From NCBI RefSeq assembly GCF_001767395.1, contig NZ_CP017014.1, forward strand, positions 3,675,012 through 3,739,011: DNA of 64,000 nucleotides, in the 5' to 3' direction. Of this stretch, positions 36,822 through 46,003 are shown piece after piece. Position 1 is the first letter of the stretch; the number at the start of each line of letters is the position of its first letter. The DNA is from Rhodococcus sp. WMMA185 (GTDB taxonomy: Bacteria; Actinomycetota; Actinomycetes; Mycobacteriales; Mycobacteriaceae). The translations under genes were made by a program, and so were the position numbers. Under the pieces are notes generated by a model. The model ran no database searches, was not told the DNA's origin, and saw only the letters and a program-made list of their open reading frames with translations.

Positions 36822-39539
36822 ATGTACGGTGCACTCACTCCCCCGGCCACTCACCATGAGCTGACGCCCCACGAGGTCGTCGAACTCTTGTCGACCGACG
36901 CCCAAAGTGGGCTCGACCAACAGACGGCCCGCGAACGATTCGCCCAGTTCGGACCGAACACCTTGCCGAGACCTGCTCGGGCCGGCCTGCTCATGCGATG
37001 GCTGAGACAGTTCCACAACCCGTTGATCTACGTGCTGCTGGTATGCGGGGTCGTGACCATGGCACTCGGAGAGGTCGTCGACTCGAGCGTCATCTTCGCC
37101 GTCGTGATCGTCAATGCGATAGTCGGGTTCGTCCAGGAGTCGCGGGCCGAGGCGGCACTCGAGGGACTGCGCGCCCTCATCCGCACTGAAGCCCGGGTGG
37201 TTCGTGACGGCGAGGTGCGGTCTGTGCCCTCCGAACGCGTGGTGCCGGGCGACCTGGTTGTCGTCGAGGCCGGCGACAGGGTTCCCGCGGACATGCGGAT
37301 GATCACTCTGACCGAACTCAGTGCCGACGAGTCGTCGCTGACCGGCGAATCGGCACCGGTTTCGAAGAACGAAGTGGCCCTCCCTCCGGACACGGTCGTC
37401 GCAGACCGACGCAACATGCTCTACTCGGGCACCCTGGTCACCTCGGGGACGGGTTCCGGCATCGCGGTCGCGACAGGTGCGAACACCGAGCTCGGCGAAA
37501 TCCACCGTCTCGTCGGTGCGGCCGACACCCTGGCCACACCACTGACTCGAAAGTTGGCGTGGTTCAGTCGAGTTCTCACGGTCGTCATAGTCGCTCTGGC
37601 CGCGGTCACCTTCGTGGCCGGGCTGCTGCGCGCCGCCGAGGAGACCAACACATTCACGGCCGCAGTCGCACTGGCGGTGAGTGCCATTCCCGAGGGTCTG
37701 CCGGCGGCGGTCACCGTGACCCTCGCGATCGGTGTCGGTCGGATGGCACGGCGGCGTGCCGTCGTCCGGCGCCTACCCGCAGTGGAGACTCTCGGTAGCA
37801 CGACGGTGGTCTGTTCGGACAAGACCGGCACACTCACCGAGAACCAGATGACCGTGCAAACCGTGTGGACACCGGATCTCGTCGTCGACGTGCACGGCTC
37901 CGGGTTCGCTCCCGTAGGTGACATCGTCGACTCCACCGGGGCTCCCGTGGACCCGAATCCGCACGCGGCCCTGCGGTGGACGTTGCTGGCCGGATTGCTG
38001 TGCAACGACGCCTCTCTAAGCGGCACAGAGGATGGGCAATGGTCGGTGGTCGGCGACCCCACGGAAGGCGCGATGGTCGTGGTCGCCGCGAAGGCGGGCT
38101 ACGACCAGGATCGGACCCTCTCGGACATGCCACGCACGGGGTCGATTCCGTTCAGCTCGGACCGCTGCTACATGGCGACGCGGCACACCCGCCCTGACGG
38201 CCCGCCGGTCGTCGTCGTCAAGGGCGCGGTCGAGCAGGTCCTCGCCCTGTGCCGCGGGCAAATGTCGGCGGCAGGCGAGATGGATTCCCTCGCCGCGGAA
38301 GAGATCCTGCAGGCCACCTCGGAGCTCGCGGACCGGGGATTGCGTGTGCTCGCGACCGCTGTCCGCGACGACGACCCAACCGATCCCGCCGACCCGGATC
38401 CCGACCAACTGCCCGGAACCTTGTTGTTCACCGGTTTGCAAGCGATGGTCGATCCACCCCGAGCCTCGGCCGCCGACTCGGTGCGCGCGTGTCGGCGCGC
38501 CGGCATCGCGGTCAAGATGATCACCGGCGACCATGCCGCCACCGCGACCGCGATCGCCTCGCGCATCGGTTTGACCGACCAATCCCCTGCCGACAACGCG
38601 ACACTCACGGGACGCGATCTCGCCGACATGACGGACGAGGAGTTAGAAGAGGCCGCCGACCGCGCATCGGTGTTCGCGCGAGTGTCGCCGCAGCAGAAGC
38701 TGCGACTCGTAGAGGCACTACAGCGCCGCGGGCACGTGGCGGCGATGACCGGCGACGGGGTCAACGACGCGCCCGCGTTGCGGCGCGCCGACATCGGCAT
38801 AGCGATGGGGCGCAGCGGAACGGAGGTAGCCAAGGACTCCTCCGACATGGTCCTCACCGACGACGACTTCGCCACGATCGAGGCGGCCGTGGAGGAGGGG
38901 CGGGGCGTCTTCGACAACCTCACGAAGTTCATCGCGTGGACTCTTCCGACGAACGTCGGTCAGGGCGCCGTGATCTTGGTCGCGATTCTCGGGGGCCTGA
39001 CGTTGCCGATCCTGCCGGTGCAGATCCTGTGGATCAACATGACGACCGCACTCGTGCTGGGCCTCATGCTGGCGTTCGAGCCGAAGGAACGCGACATCAT
39101 GGCCCGGCCCCCACGCGACCCGGACCGTCCCTTGCTGACCTCTGCGTTGACACTGCGGATCCTGCTGGTCTCGACAGTGCTGGTAGTGGGGACCTGGTGG
39201 CTGTTCCAGTGGGAGCTGTCGACCGGGGCCGAACTCGCGGAGGCACGCACCGCGGCCGTCAACCTCGTTGTGGCCGTCGAGATCCTGTACCTGTTCAGCT
39301 GCCGGTCGTTGACCCAGTCGCCTTGGCGGCTGGGATTCTTCACAAATCGGTGGGTGTTGATCGGGGTCACCGTCCAGGTGATCGCGCAGGCCGCGATCAC
39401 CTATCTACCCAGTGCCAATCTCATATTCGACACGGCGCCAGTCGGGTGGGACACCTGGATTCGGGTGGCGGCAATCGCCGCTGTAGCCACGGCCATCGTT
39501 GCCGTCGACAAACGCCTGCGTGGCGCCTCTGCGGTGTAA
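36822..39539 (+). CDS. P-type cation-transporting ATPase (P2-like)
   Basis: 905 aa. ATP-driven membrane cation pump. In order: a cation_ATPase_N domain (LSTDAQSGLDQQTARERFAQ), the E1-E2 actuator with TGES (SLTGESAPVSK), helix 4 with AIPEGLPAAVTV, the phosphorylation site DKTGTLTENQ, the nucleotide domain with KGAVEQVL, the hinge TGDGVNDAPALRRADIG, and a C-terminal six-helix cation_ATPase_C region (GLMLAFEPKERDIMARPPRD). The PEGLP motif fits Ca2+/Mn2+ or Na+/K+-like P2 pumps rather than heavy-metal P1B. GAGGAC precedes the ATG. Ion not determinable by eye. Confidence 0.93.
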   Translation: MYGALTPPATHHELTPHEVVELLSTDAQSGLDQQTARERFAQFGPNTLPRPARAGLLMRWLRQFHNPLIYVLLVCGVVTMALGEVVDSSVIFAVVIVNAIVGFVQESRAEAALEGLRALIRTEARVVRDGEVRSVPSERVVPGDLVVVEAGDRVPADMRMITLTELSADESSLTGESAPVSKNEVALPPDTVVADRRNMLYSGTLVTSGTGSGIAVATGANTELGEIHRLVGAADTLATPLTRKLAWFSRVLTVVIVALAAVTFVAGLLRAAEETNTFTAAVALAVSAIPEGLPAAVTVTLAIGVGRMARRRAVVRRLPAVETLGSTTVVCSDKTGTLTENQMTVQTVWTPDLVVDVHGSGFAPVGDIVDSTGAPVDPNPHAALRWTLLAGLLCNDASLSGTEDGQWSVVGDPTEGAMVVVAAKAGYDQDRTLSDMPRTGSIPFSSDRCYMATRHTRPDGPPVVVVKGAVEQVLALCRGQMSAAGEMDSLAAEEILQATSELADRGLRVLATAVRDDDPTDPADPDPDQLPGTLLFTGLQAMVDPPRASAADSVRACRRAGIAVKMITGDHAATATAIASRIGLTDQSPADNATLTGRDLADMTDEELEEAADRASVFARVSPQQKLRLVEALQRRGHVAAMTGDGVNDAPALRRADIGIAMGRSGTEVAKDSSDMVLTDDDFATIEAAVEEGRGVFDNLTKFIAWTLPTNVGQGAVILVAILGGLTLPILPVQILWINMTTALVLGLMLAFEPKERDIMARPPRDPDRPLLTSALTLRILLVSTVLVVGTWWLFQWELSTGAELAEARTAAVNLVVAVEILYLFSCRSLTQSPWRLGFFTNRWVLIGVTVQVIAQAAITYLPSANLIFDTAPVGWDTWIRVAAIAAVATAIVAVDKRLRGASAV

Positions 39540-39775
39540 CCGGAACCAGCGGCGGGTCCGCCATGGGATGACCCACACTCCGTGTGAGCCAACCCCGGGA
39601 CCGTGAAGTTCTATCAGGACACGTATTTCCAACGTTTCCCAAACGGTCTGCTATCTTCCGTGACTGATGCCTCACTAGCCCCACTAGTGTTCAGCCCTAA
39701 CGAAAAGGGTGAATCAGGCAATCAGGAGATGACAGTCGGAAGACTCAGCTGTCACAAGACTCAAGAGGAGAACCC

Positions 39776-40282
39776 ATGCCTGCTGCTCGCATGAAGCAGT
39801 TCGCGGCCGCTGCGATGACCACCGCGGCTGCTGCCGCAACCGTCACGCTCGCTACACCGGCCACTGCCTCGGCCGCTGGATTGGTCGACGTGAAGGCCCC
39901 AGAGGTGACGGCGTCCTCGACCGGTACGACCCTCAACATCACGATCGAGAACCCGAACAAGGGCGTCAGCCTCGCCTACTGCAATGCCGCGGTCGTCGAC
40001 GCCTCCAGCGTTCCCGACATCATCAGTGACCCGTGGACGATCTTCGACGATGGCGTTGTCGTCTTCCCGACCTTCGACGACATAAGCACCTTCTTGGGCG
40101 TCTACCCCGGGCAAACGAAGTCCTACACGGTGGATGACCTCGAGACCGGGAACTATGGCGTCATCGGTGCGTGCCTGACGGCGTTGAACCCCGGCGAGGC
40201 TCCGACCCTCAGCAACCCCAAGTACCTCTATGTGGGGAACGGAAGCCTGGGCAGCTCGGAGATCCCTGCCTTCGGTAGCTGA
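39776..40282 (+). CDS. Small secreted two-cysteine protein with GSLGSS-type tail
   Basis: 168 aa. AGAGGAGAA lies 5 bp before the ATG. Signal peptide FAAAAMTTAAAAATVTLATPATASA. The mature protein has only two cysteines, in SLAYCNAAVV and VIGACLTAL, and contains LNITIENPNKGVS and YTVDDLETGNYGV, aligning with the proteins at 62475 (VSMEVENPNIHETYC; YTVYGLEPGDYIV), 61717 and 35795. The tail is GNGSLGSSEIPAFGS, so the motif is near but not at the very end. No anchor. Convergent with tadA, with a terminator between. Confidence 0.78.
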   Translation: MPAARMKQFAAAAMTTAAAAATVTLATPATASAAGLVDVKAPEVTASSTGTTLNITIENPNKGVSLAYCNAAVVDASSVPDIISDPWTIFDDGVVVFPTFDDISTFLGVYPGQTKSYTVDDLETGNYGVIGACLTALNPGEAPTLSNPKYLYVGNGSLGSSEIPAFGS

Positions 40283-40295
40283 TCCGACAACGCTT

Positions 40296-40334
40296 CAGCC
40301 CCTTGCCGGATTCTCCGCTTCCGGTGAGGGGCTG
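40296..40334 (+). terminator. Hairpin terminator after the 168-aa secreted gene
   Basis: CAGCCCCT pairs with AGGGGCTG, and inside it CCGGA pairs with TCCGG. It lies 14 bp after the stop and faces the convergent tadA. Confidence 0.75.
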
Positions 40335-40387
40335 AGCTGTATGTGCGCAGCCTGCAAGAAGGCAACGTGAAACACGTTGGAACCGGG

Positions 40388-40846
40388 CTACCTTCGGTTC
40401 TGGAAGAAGTCCTCGAGAAGGCCGGCGCATTCGTCCTCGAGGACGCCGCCCCTTACCTGCGGGCGGTGCGTCAAACGACGGTCTCGAACTACGTCCCACA
40501 GAGATCCGACAGCGCCGGTCTTGGGTTCCCACGCGCCGAACACAACCCGCGCGACCCTTGCCAAAACGAGGGCACCGGCGCACATCGTGCACGGCTCCAA
40601 CGTCACGGCCAGGGTTGCCCCTTCGAGACGCCACCCGTCGCCGTAGACCCTCGCCGCCGCCCGCAGTGCGATGATCTCGGCGTGGGCCGTCGGATCCGAC
40701 ATCGCCTCGCGCGAATTCACCGCCCGCGCCACAGCAGCGCCGTGTTCATCGAACACCACCGCGCCCACGGGAACATCGGCATCGGGGGCGCTACGGGCCG
40801 CCTCGATCGCCGCGCGGATCATCCGCTCGTCGTCTTCGAGAGTCAT
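40388..40846 (-). CDS. tadA: tRNA-specific adenosine deaminase
   Basis: 152 aa zinc deaminase that converts A34 to inosine in tRNA-Arg(ACG), which is encoded at 56012 in this window. Zinc and catalytic motifs are intact: TAHAEIIAL (His ligand, Glu proton shuttle) and LEPCTMCAGALV (two Cys ligands). The C-terminal FFQNRR-type end is typical. It lies 8 bp downstream of the Rv3753c-like gene on the same strand, the order known from mycobacteria. Confidence 0.93.
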   Translation of the reverse strand: MTLEDDERMIRAAIEAARSAPDADVPVGAVVFDEHGAAVARAVNSREAMSDPTAHAEIIALRAAARVYGDGWRLEGATLAVTLEPCTMCAGALVLARVARVVFGAWEPKTGAVGSLWDVVRDRRLTHRPQVRGGVLEDECAGLLEDFFQNRR

Positions 40847-40854
40847 GACGGGTA

Positions 40855-41394
40855 CTACCGCGGGAGCTTGTCCAGCACACCGGACAGTTCGGTTGCGAAT
40901 CCGAGTCGCTGCGCGATCATCCCGAGCTGCTCGTCAGGGTAGAGGTCGGTCTCGGCGACGATCACCGCGAGAACCGGTTCGGGCACGCCGAGGTCGGAGA
41001 GCAGCGACATGTCACCCTCACCCCACGGCTCCACGTCGTCGAGGTCGTCCGGATCGATGTCCGGGACCTCGATGTTGAGCGCTTCGAGAACGTCGGCGGC
41101 GATGTCGTAGTCGACGGCTGCGGTGGCGTCGGACAGCAATAGACGTGTCCCCGACGGCGCCGGCCGCAGCACGACAAAGAACTCGTCGTCCACGTCCAGC
41201 AGACCGAAGAATGCCCCCGCACTACGTAGAGCCCTCAGCTCCTCCTCCGCGACGCGGAGACTGGTCAGAGCTGCCGCAGCAAGGGCCTTGACCTTCCATC
41301 GGCCGTCCTCGCGCACTACTGCGACACCGAAGCCCTCCAGGTCCCCTACCCGTTCCGACGAGGCGCTGTTGTTTTCCGCGCGCTGTACACCCAT
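40855..41394 (-). CDS. tRNA adenosine deaminase-associated protein (Rv3753c-like)
   Basis: 179 aa from ATG 41394. An acidic protein (VPDIDPDDLDDVEPWGEGD) with GFGVAVVREDGRWKVKALA and GFFGLLDVDDEFFVVLRPA, typical of the actinobacterial 'tRNA adenosine deaminase-associated protein' family that always sits next to tadA. Biochemical role unknown; context suggests an accessory of the deaminase. Divergent from tyrA with about 70 bp between starts. Confidence 0.82.
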   Translation of the reverse strand: MGVQRAENNSASSERVGDLEGFGVAVVREDGRWKVKALAAAALTSLRVAEEELRALRSAGAFFGLLDVDDEFFVVLRPAPSGTRLLLSDATAAVDYDIAADVLEALNIEVPDIDPDDLDDVEPWGEGDMSLLSDLGVPEPVLAVIVAETDLYPDEQLGMIAQRLGFATELSGVLDKLPR

Positions 41395-41461
41395 GAGCGC
41401 AACGGTAGCCCGCTTAGCGTCGGTAGATGAAGTCCGCACGCGAATGTGCCAACCTGGTCGG

Positions 41462-42412
41462 GTGTCTGACAACGCTTTCACACCCCCGGTGTGTGTCCTC
41501 GGCCTGGGATTGATCGGCGGTTCACTGCTGCGTGCGGCGGTCCGCGCGGGCCGGCGAGCGTGGGGGCACAATCGATCTGCTCAGTCCGTCAACGCGGCCC
41601 GGGCCGACGGATTCGACGTCGACACCGACCTGGTTGCCGTGCTCCAACGCGCGTCGGCTGAGTCCGCGCTGATCGTCATCGCCGTTCCGCTGCCCGCTGT
41701 TGCCGAAACTCTCACCGCGATCGCCCGTCACGCGCCGAACTGCTCGATCACCGATGTCGTGAGCGTCAAAGCAGAAGTTGCCGCGGCGGTCGCCCGTCAG
41801 GGGCTCGGCGACCGGTACGTGGGCGGGCACCCGATGGCGGGAACGTCGGCCTCCGGCTGGAGCGTTGGGAGCGCCGACTTGTTCCATGACGCTGTGTGGG
41901 TGGTAGGCACCGACGACGATGCCGACCCCGACATCTGGACACAGGTTGCGCAACTGGCGCTCGACTGCGGTTCCGTCGTCGTCCCCGCGGAGTCCGCCGA
42001 ACACGACCGAGCCGTCGCCCGCATCTCCCACCTCCCGCACCTGCTGGCCGAAACTCTCGCAGTCGCGGGAGCCAGTGGCGGGCCGCTGGCGCTCGGGCTC
42101 GCCGCGGGCTCGTTCCGCGACGGCACCCGGGTGGCCGCCAGCGCACCGAGCCTCGTCCGGGCCATGTGCGAGGGCAACCGCGACGCTCTGCTGGCGGCAC
42201 TCGACGAAGCGCTCATGCTACTTCAGGACGCGCGCACGCAACTGTCGCAACAGTCGTCGACCGCAACACTTGTCGACGCCGGGCACGCAGCGCGCACAAC
42301 CTACGAAAACCAGGAGACCTGGGAAATCAGCGGCATTGTCCCGGGGCAGGCAGGCTGGATCGACAGCATGCGCGACGCGGGTCGCCGGGGCGGGCGACTT
42401 CGCCGCCTCTAA
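41462..42412 (+). CDS. tyrA: Prephenate dehydrogenase
   Basis: About 316 aa from GTG 41462 (ATG 41444 is possible; neither has a strong RBS). Oxidative decarboxylation of prephenate to 4-hydroxyphenylpyruvate in tyrosine synthesis. NAD-binding VCVLGLGLIGGSLLRAA at the N-terminus, the GGHPMAGTSASG substrate loop (His and Ser), and the SHLPHLLAETLA helix. Lacks a chorismate mutase or ACT domain, as in mycobacteria. The aminotransferase at 57099 could carry out the next or a parallel transamination. Confidence 0.92.
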   Translation: MSDNAFTPPVCVLGLGLIGGSLLRAAVRAGRRAWGHNRSAQSVNAARADGFDVDTDLVAVLQRASAESALIVIAVPLPAVAETLTAIARHAPNCSITDVVSVKAEVAAAVARQGLGDRYVGGHPMAGTSASGWSVGSADLFHDAVWVVGTDDDADPDIWTQVAQLALDCGSVVVPAESAEHDRAVARISHLPHLLAETLAVAGASGGPLALGLAAGSFRDGTRVAASAPSLVRAMCEGNRDALLAALDEALMLLQDARTQLSQQSSTATLVDAGHAARTTYENQETWEISGIVPGQAGWIDSMRDAGRRGGRLRRL

Positions 42413-42459
42413 GTCGCGGGCGAGCGGTATGGCTCGTCGGGTACGACTCGGTCGGCTCG

Positions 42460-43047
42460 CTAAATCCGCCCGGCCAGGCCGGAGTAGTTGATGATGAACC
42501 CGTCGCGGTCGATGGTCACCGACGAACTCACCACCGGTGACAGCACGTGGATGCTGTCGGGCCGGCTGCTGTAGGTGAGCATGGCACCCTCGACGCGCAG
42601 GTCGAGCAGGTTGACATACACCACCGGGACCTCGACGTCCTCGGATCTCAGATGCAGCCCGTACCGCCGGATCGGGAGGGAATTGAAGAACGGGCTGAGG
42701 ACCATATCGACGTCGAGGGCGCCCTCGAACGTGGAACGTACGTGATTGACACCGTGCTCCACCATCCAGGTGCCTTCGACGTCCCGGCTGATCGACATCT
42801 GCCGCTCACCTGACGCAACGGCCGTCCGCAGCGACAATCTGCGGGTGACGCCACTTTCGTCGGTGACGAGGTCGTAGGACGCACTGAACGCGGGGTGCTC
42901 GTCGCACGCGCCCCCAATGATCCGGCCTGCGGCTTTGATGCGGTCGCCGTTGAGCTGGACGCGCACCGATTCCATTCGTGGTGCGTTCTCCGCCTGCCAC
43001 GTCAACACTGCGGGCCACATCGCGGCACCGGACTCTTGGATGCTCAC
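42460..43047 (-). CDS. Putative glycolipid-binding domain protein (PF06475-like)
   Basis: 195 aa from GTG 43047 (ATG 43020 is also possible). It begins WQAENAPRMESVRVQLNGDRIKAAGRIIG (in parts) and has YDLVTDESGVTRRLSLR, W-MVEHGVNHV, DVDMVLSPFFNSLPIRR and VYVNLLDLRVE, the pattern of the putative glycolipid-binding family. A two-layer all-beta fold is expected and there is no signal peptide. Function unproved. Convergent with tyrA. Confidence 0.75.
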   Translation of the reverse strand: MSIQESGAAMWPAVLTWQAENAPRMESVRVQLNGDRIKAAGRIIGGACDEHPAFSASYDLVTDESGVTRRLSLRTAVASGERQMSISRDVEGTWMVEHGVNHVRSTFEGALDVDMVLSPFFNSLPIRRYGLHLRSEDVEVPVVYVNLLDLRVEGAMLTYSSRPDSIHVLSPVVSSSVTIDRDGFIINYSGLAGRI

Positions 43048-43238
43048 CTGTCTACGGTAAGCGACGAACGCAATTGCAGAGGCAGTGGGCCTGAGTTGGC
43101 GGGCGACGTAGTTGCCGCACCCCCTAGGCGAGAAGGTATCCGTGTACATCACTCAGGGAAGATTCGCGGGTCGTTGGTCAAAGCAGGTGCATATCTCGAG
43201 TAACGTTCTCTGTTGACTTGTTTGTGAGGAAGGGTGCA

Positions 43239-44402
43239 GTGACGTCAACGGGGAGCATGGTGGGCCTGTTCGCCGGTATCGGCGGGCTCGAGCTAGGCCT
43301 CAAGGAGCACGGCTGGAACACCGAGATGCTGTGCGAGATCGACCCAGGTGCCCAGGCGGTTCTGCGTACCCGATTCGCAGAGGTCCCAGTACATTCCGAC
43401 GTCACCAAACTGCGTTCCCTGCCTCGCAACGTCGAACTCGTTGCAGCCGGTTTCCCCTGCCAGGATCTCTCGCAGGCCGGCAGGACCGCCGGTATCACCG
43501 GCGCGCGCTCCGGCCTCGTGGACGAAGTGTTCCGTCTGGTGAAGCGCAAGAAGGGCCCGCGCTGGCTATTGATCGAGAATGTTCCGTTCATGCTGCAGTT
43601 GGGCCGGGGGGCGGCTATGAGGCACATCACCGACGCCCTCGAGGACCTCGGCTACATGTGGGCATACAGGGTGGTCGACGCGCGCGCTTTCGGGCTTCCT
43701 CAGCGTCGACAGCGTGTCCTGATGCTTGCCTCGCGCACCGAAGACCCCCGCGCAGTCCTGTTCGGCGAGGATGCCGGAGAACGACTGATCGATGATCCCG
43801 CCGAGTTTCCGTGCGGCTTCTACTGGACCGAGGGCACCCGAGGCCTTGGCTGGGCGGTCAATGCGGTTCCCACCCTGAAGGGCGGTTCGTCTGTCGGTAT
43901 CGCCAGCCCACCCGCTGTGCGATTGCCCTCGGGCGAGATCGTGACACCCGGCCTCGTGGACGCCGAGCGCTTGCAGGGCTTCGACCCGGACTGGTCCGCT
44001 CCCGCCGCGCTCGTTCCCGGATTCCGCAACAGCCACAGGTGGAGGCTGGTAGGCAACGCCGTGAGCGTGCGAATGGCGTCTTGGGTCGGGCGGCGATTGC
44101 TCGAATCCGACGCATACGAGCGGGGTATCGAGACTCCGCTCGAGCCCGGGGATACCTGGCCGGTCGCCGCCTGGGGCAGCAACCGTCGGGCATTCCGCGT
44201 ACACACCTCCACTTGGCCGGTTCAAGAACCGTACGAGGATCTCAGCGGGTTCCTCGAGGACTCACGACTTCTGTCTGCGCGAGCGACCGCGGGATTTCTC
44301 AAGCGTGCGCGAATGGGCAACCTGCGATTCGTTCCCGGGTTCATCGACGATGTCGAGAACCACCTCGACCGCATGGGCGGCTTCCCCGTAGCCGCGGCGT
44401 AG
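43239..44402 (+). CDS. C5-cytosine DNA methyltransferase
   Basis: 387 aa from GTG 43239 (GGAAGG 5 bp upstream; TTG/ATG-like starts at 43218 lack spacing). Transfers methyl from SAM to cytosine C5. Motif I GLFAGIGGLELGL, motif IV GFPCQDLSQAG with the catalytic Cys, motif VI LIENVPFM, motif VIII QRRQRVLMLAS, and motif X GNAVSVRMASWVG. The target-recognition region between VIII and IX is short. A vsr endonuclease gene follows by 18 bp; no restriction enzyme gene is present. Target sequence unknown. Confidence 0.93.
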   Translation: MTSTGSMVGLFAGIGGLELGLKEHGWNTEMLCEIDPGAQAVLRTRFAEVPVHSDVTKLRSLPRNVELVAAGFPCQDLSQAGRTAGITGARSGLVDEVFRLVKRKKGPRWLLIENVPFMLQLGRGAAMRHITDALEDLGYMWAYRVVDARAFGLPQRRQRVLMLASRTEDPRAVLFGEDAGERLIDDPAEFPCGFYWTEGTRGLGWAVNAVPTLKGGSSVGIASPPAVRLPSGEIVTPGLVDAERLQGFDPDWSAPAALVPGFRNSHRWRLVGNAVSVRMASWVGRRLLESDAYERGIETPLEPGDTWPVAAWGSNRRAFRVHTSTWPVQEPYEDLSGFLEDSRLLSARATAGFLKRARMGNLRFVPGFIDDVENHLDRMGGFPVAAA

Positions 44403-44420
44403 GCCACCGGCGGTCCCGCG

Positions 44421-44840
44421 ATGCCCAGCACCGATCCTGCGACCAGCGCCCGGATGCGAGCACAGCGGCGGCGCGATACCGCCCCCGAACTCTCGCTCCG
44501 ACGAGAACTGCACCGGCGCGGAGTCCGCTACTTCGTGGACCGAGCCCCGGTGAAGGGCATCCGACGTCGCGCTGACCTGGTATTTCCACGCCGCAAGGTG
44601 GCGGTTTACGTGGACGGCTGCTTCTGGCACAGCTGCCCAGAGCACGCAACCTTTCCCAAGAACAATGCCAAGTGGTGGGCGGAGAAACTAGCCGGAAATG
44701 TCACCCGGGACCGCGACACCGACGCCCGACTCGAGGACGCCGGTTGGACGGTGGTCCGGGTCTGGGAACATGAGAATCCGGCCGCGGCCGCGGACCGGGT
44801 TCAGGGGGTCTTGGACGACACCGATACGACCGATCGGTGA
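44421..44840 (+). CDS. vsr: Very short patch repair endonuclease
   Basis: 139 aa. Nicks 5' to the mispaired T of T:G mismatches arising from deamination of 5-methylcytosine. Family pattern: the N-terminal MRAQRRRDTAPELSLRRELHRRGVRY (in parts), RADLVFPRRKVAVYVDGCFWHSCPEH with the catalytic Asp and zinc-type Cys/His, and the KWWAEKLAGNVTRDRDTDARL segment. The coupling to the methyltransferase 18 bp upstream is the classic dcm-vsr logic. Confidence 0.93.
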   Translation: MPSTDPATSARMRAQRRRDTAPELSLRRELHRRGVRYFVDRAPVKGIRRRADLVFPRRKVAVYVDGCFWHSCPEHATFPKNNAKWWAEKLAGNVTRDRDTDARLEDAGWTVVRVWEHENPAAAADRVQGVLDDTDTTDR

Positions 44841-44959
44841 CCGCGCAGTGCGACGTGTCGCGGATCTTACACCTTCCAGATATGGTGGTCGTCCACAGAT
44901 CAGTGCAGGATTAAGTCATCACACATAATCCACGTCACCCTTGAAGGAGGAGGTTGATG

Positions 44960-45226
44960 ATGATTCGCCGTACTCTGACGTCGGCTGCGATTGCAATCGC
45001 AGCAGTCGTCGCTCCGCTCATCAGCATCGCTCCCTCCGCGGTGGCGGCAGCGAGTGACACATACATCAGCAACCCCCCAGATGACCCCTCAGACCGCAGC
45101 CACTGCGACGATCAGGCCGAACTGGCAAACAACCTTGCCGACAAGGGCGATCGCATGGCAGCCGACGGGGTCGTATCGGCCGCGAACATGAGTGGCTGCC
45201 GCATCTACACGTTCCCCAGCCCCTGA
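44960..45226 (+). CDS. Small secreted hypothetical protein
   Basis: 88 aa from ATG 44960, 7 bp after AGGAGGAGG (ATG 44957 is also possible). A signal peptide (RTLTSAAIAIAAVVAPLISIAPSAVA) is followed by a short mature part of ~60 aa with two cysteines (SHCDDQAEL and MSGCRIYTF). It lacks the ENPN and GDY features and the GSLGSS tail of the other small secreted proteins. Unknown function. It follows vsr by 119 bp and is probably separate. Confidence 0.7.
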   Translation: MIRRTLTSAAIAIAAVVAPLISIAPSAVAAASDTYISNPPDDPSDRSHCDDQAELANNLADKGDRMAADGVVSAANMSGCRIYTFPSP

Positions 45227-45288
45227 GTTCTTTGCCGTTTCGGCAATAGAATTATCGGAATTTTGGTCTGCTCACTCACAGTGGTGCC

Positions 45289-45945
45289 ATGACCAATGAA
45301 CCTGAACTGGACGCGACCGATCTCTGCAGCCAGGAGTTCTGGGACGCGCGCTACGATTCGCCGACCGCCGTGTGGAGTGGAGATCCCAATCCGCACCTTG
45401 TCGAACAGCTGAAGGATGTCGCACCCGGCAACGCCCTTGACGTCGGCTGCGGAGAAGGTGCCGATGCGATCTGGCTGGCCTCGCGCGGATGGAACGTCAT
45501 CGGCTTGGACGTGTCGCCGGTCGCCCTGACCCGCGCGGCCGCCCGGGCCGACGAGGCGGGCGCCGGCATTGCGGACCGCACGTCGTGGCAACAGACCGAC
45601 CTCCGAAGCTGGGAGCCACCCGTCCACCGCTTCGATCTCGTGTCGGCACACTTCATCCACGTGCCCTCTTCGGATCGCCGAGTGCTGCACCGTCGCCTGG
45701 CGGCGGCCGTGCGGCCGGGCGGGCGACTCCTCGTCGTGGGCCACCATCCGTCCGACTTGCACACCTCCGTGCGCAGGCTCGATTTTCCGGATCTGCTGTT
45801 CACGGCAGATCAGATTGCCGCCGAGCTGGATCCCGACGACTGGGACATCTTCGTGTGCGCGGAACCGACCCGCGAGGCGCTCGATCCCGAAGGGAAGCCG
45901 GTCACCATCCGTGACTCCGTGCTGCACGGCGTTCGTCGAGGCTGA
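45289..45945 (+). CDS. Class I SAM-dependent methyltransferase (TehB/thiopurine-like)
   Basis: 218 aa. Begins with the SQEFWDARYDSPTAVWSGDPNPHLVEQL module (in parts), SAM motif I ALDVGCGEGADAIWLASRG, NVIGLDVSPVALTRAA, and the DLVSAHFIHVP and VRPGGRLLVVGHHP segments. The F-W-D-x-x-Y...W-S-G-x-P-N opening is typical of actinobacterial small-molecule detoxifying methyltransferases. Single gene; convergent with a serine hydrolase. Confidence 0.85.
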   Translation: MTNEPELDATDLCSQEFWDARYDSPTAVWSGDPNPHLVEQLKDVAPGNALDVGCGEGADAIWLASRGWNVIGLDVSPVALTRAAARADEAGAGIADRTSWQQTDLRSWEPPVHRFDLVSAHFIHVPSSDRRVLHRRLAAAVRPGGRLLVVGHHPSDLHTSVRRLDFPDLLFTADQIAAELDPDDWDIFVCAEPTREALDPEGKPVTIRDSVLHGVRRG

Positions 45946-46003
45946 CGATCGGTCAGCTCATGGGGCCTGGTGAGGGAGTCCGCGACACGGACGAGTCCGC
46001 CTC

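Noticed and set aside
44957-45226. The 88-aa secreted protein as a fifth member of the two-cysteine family
   Set aside because: It has two cysteines but lacks the N-x-N and GDY segments and the tail; the cysteine count alone is not enough.
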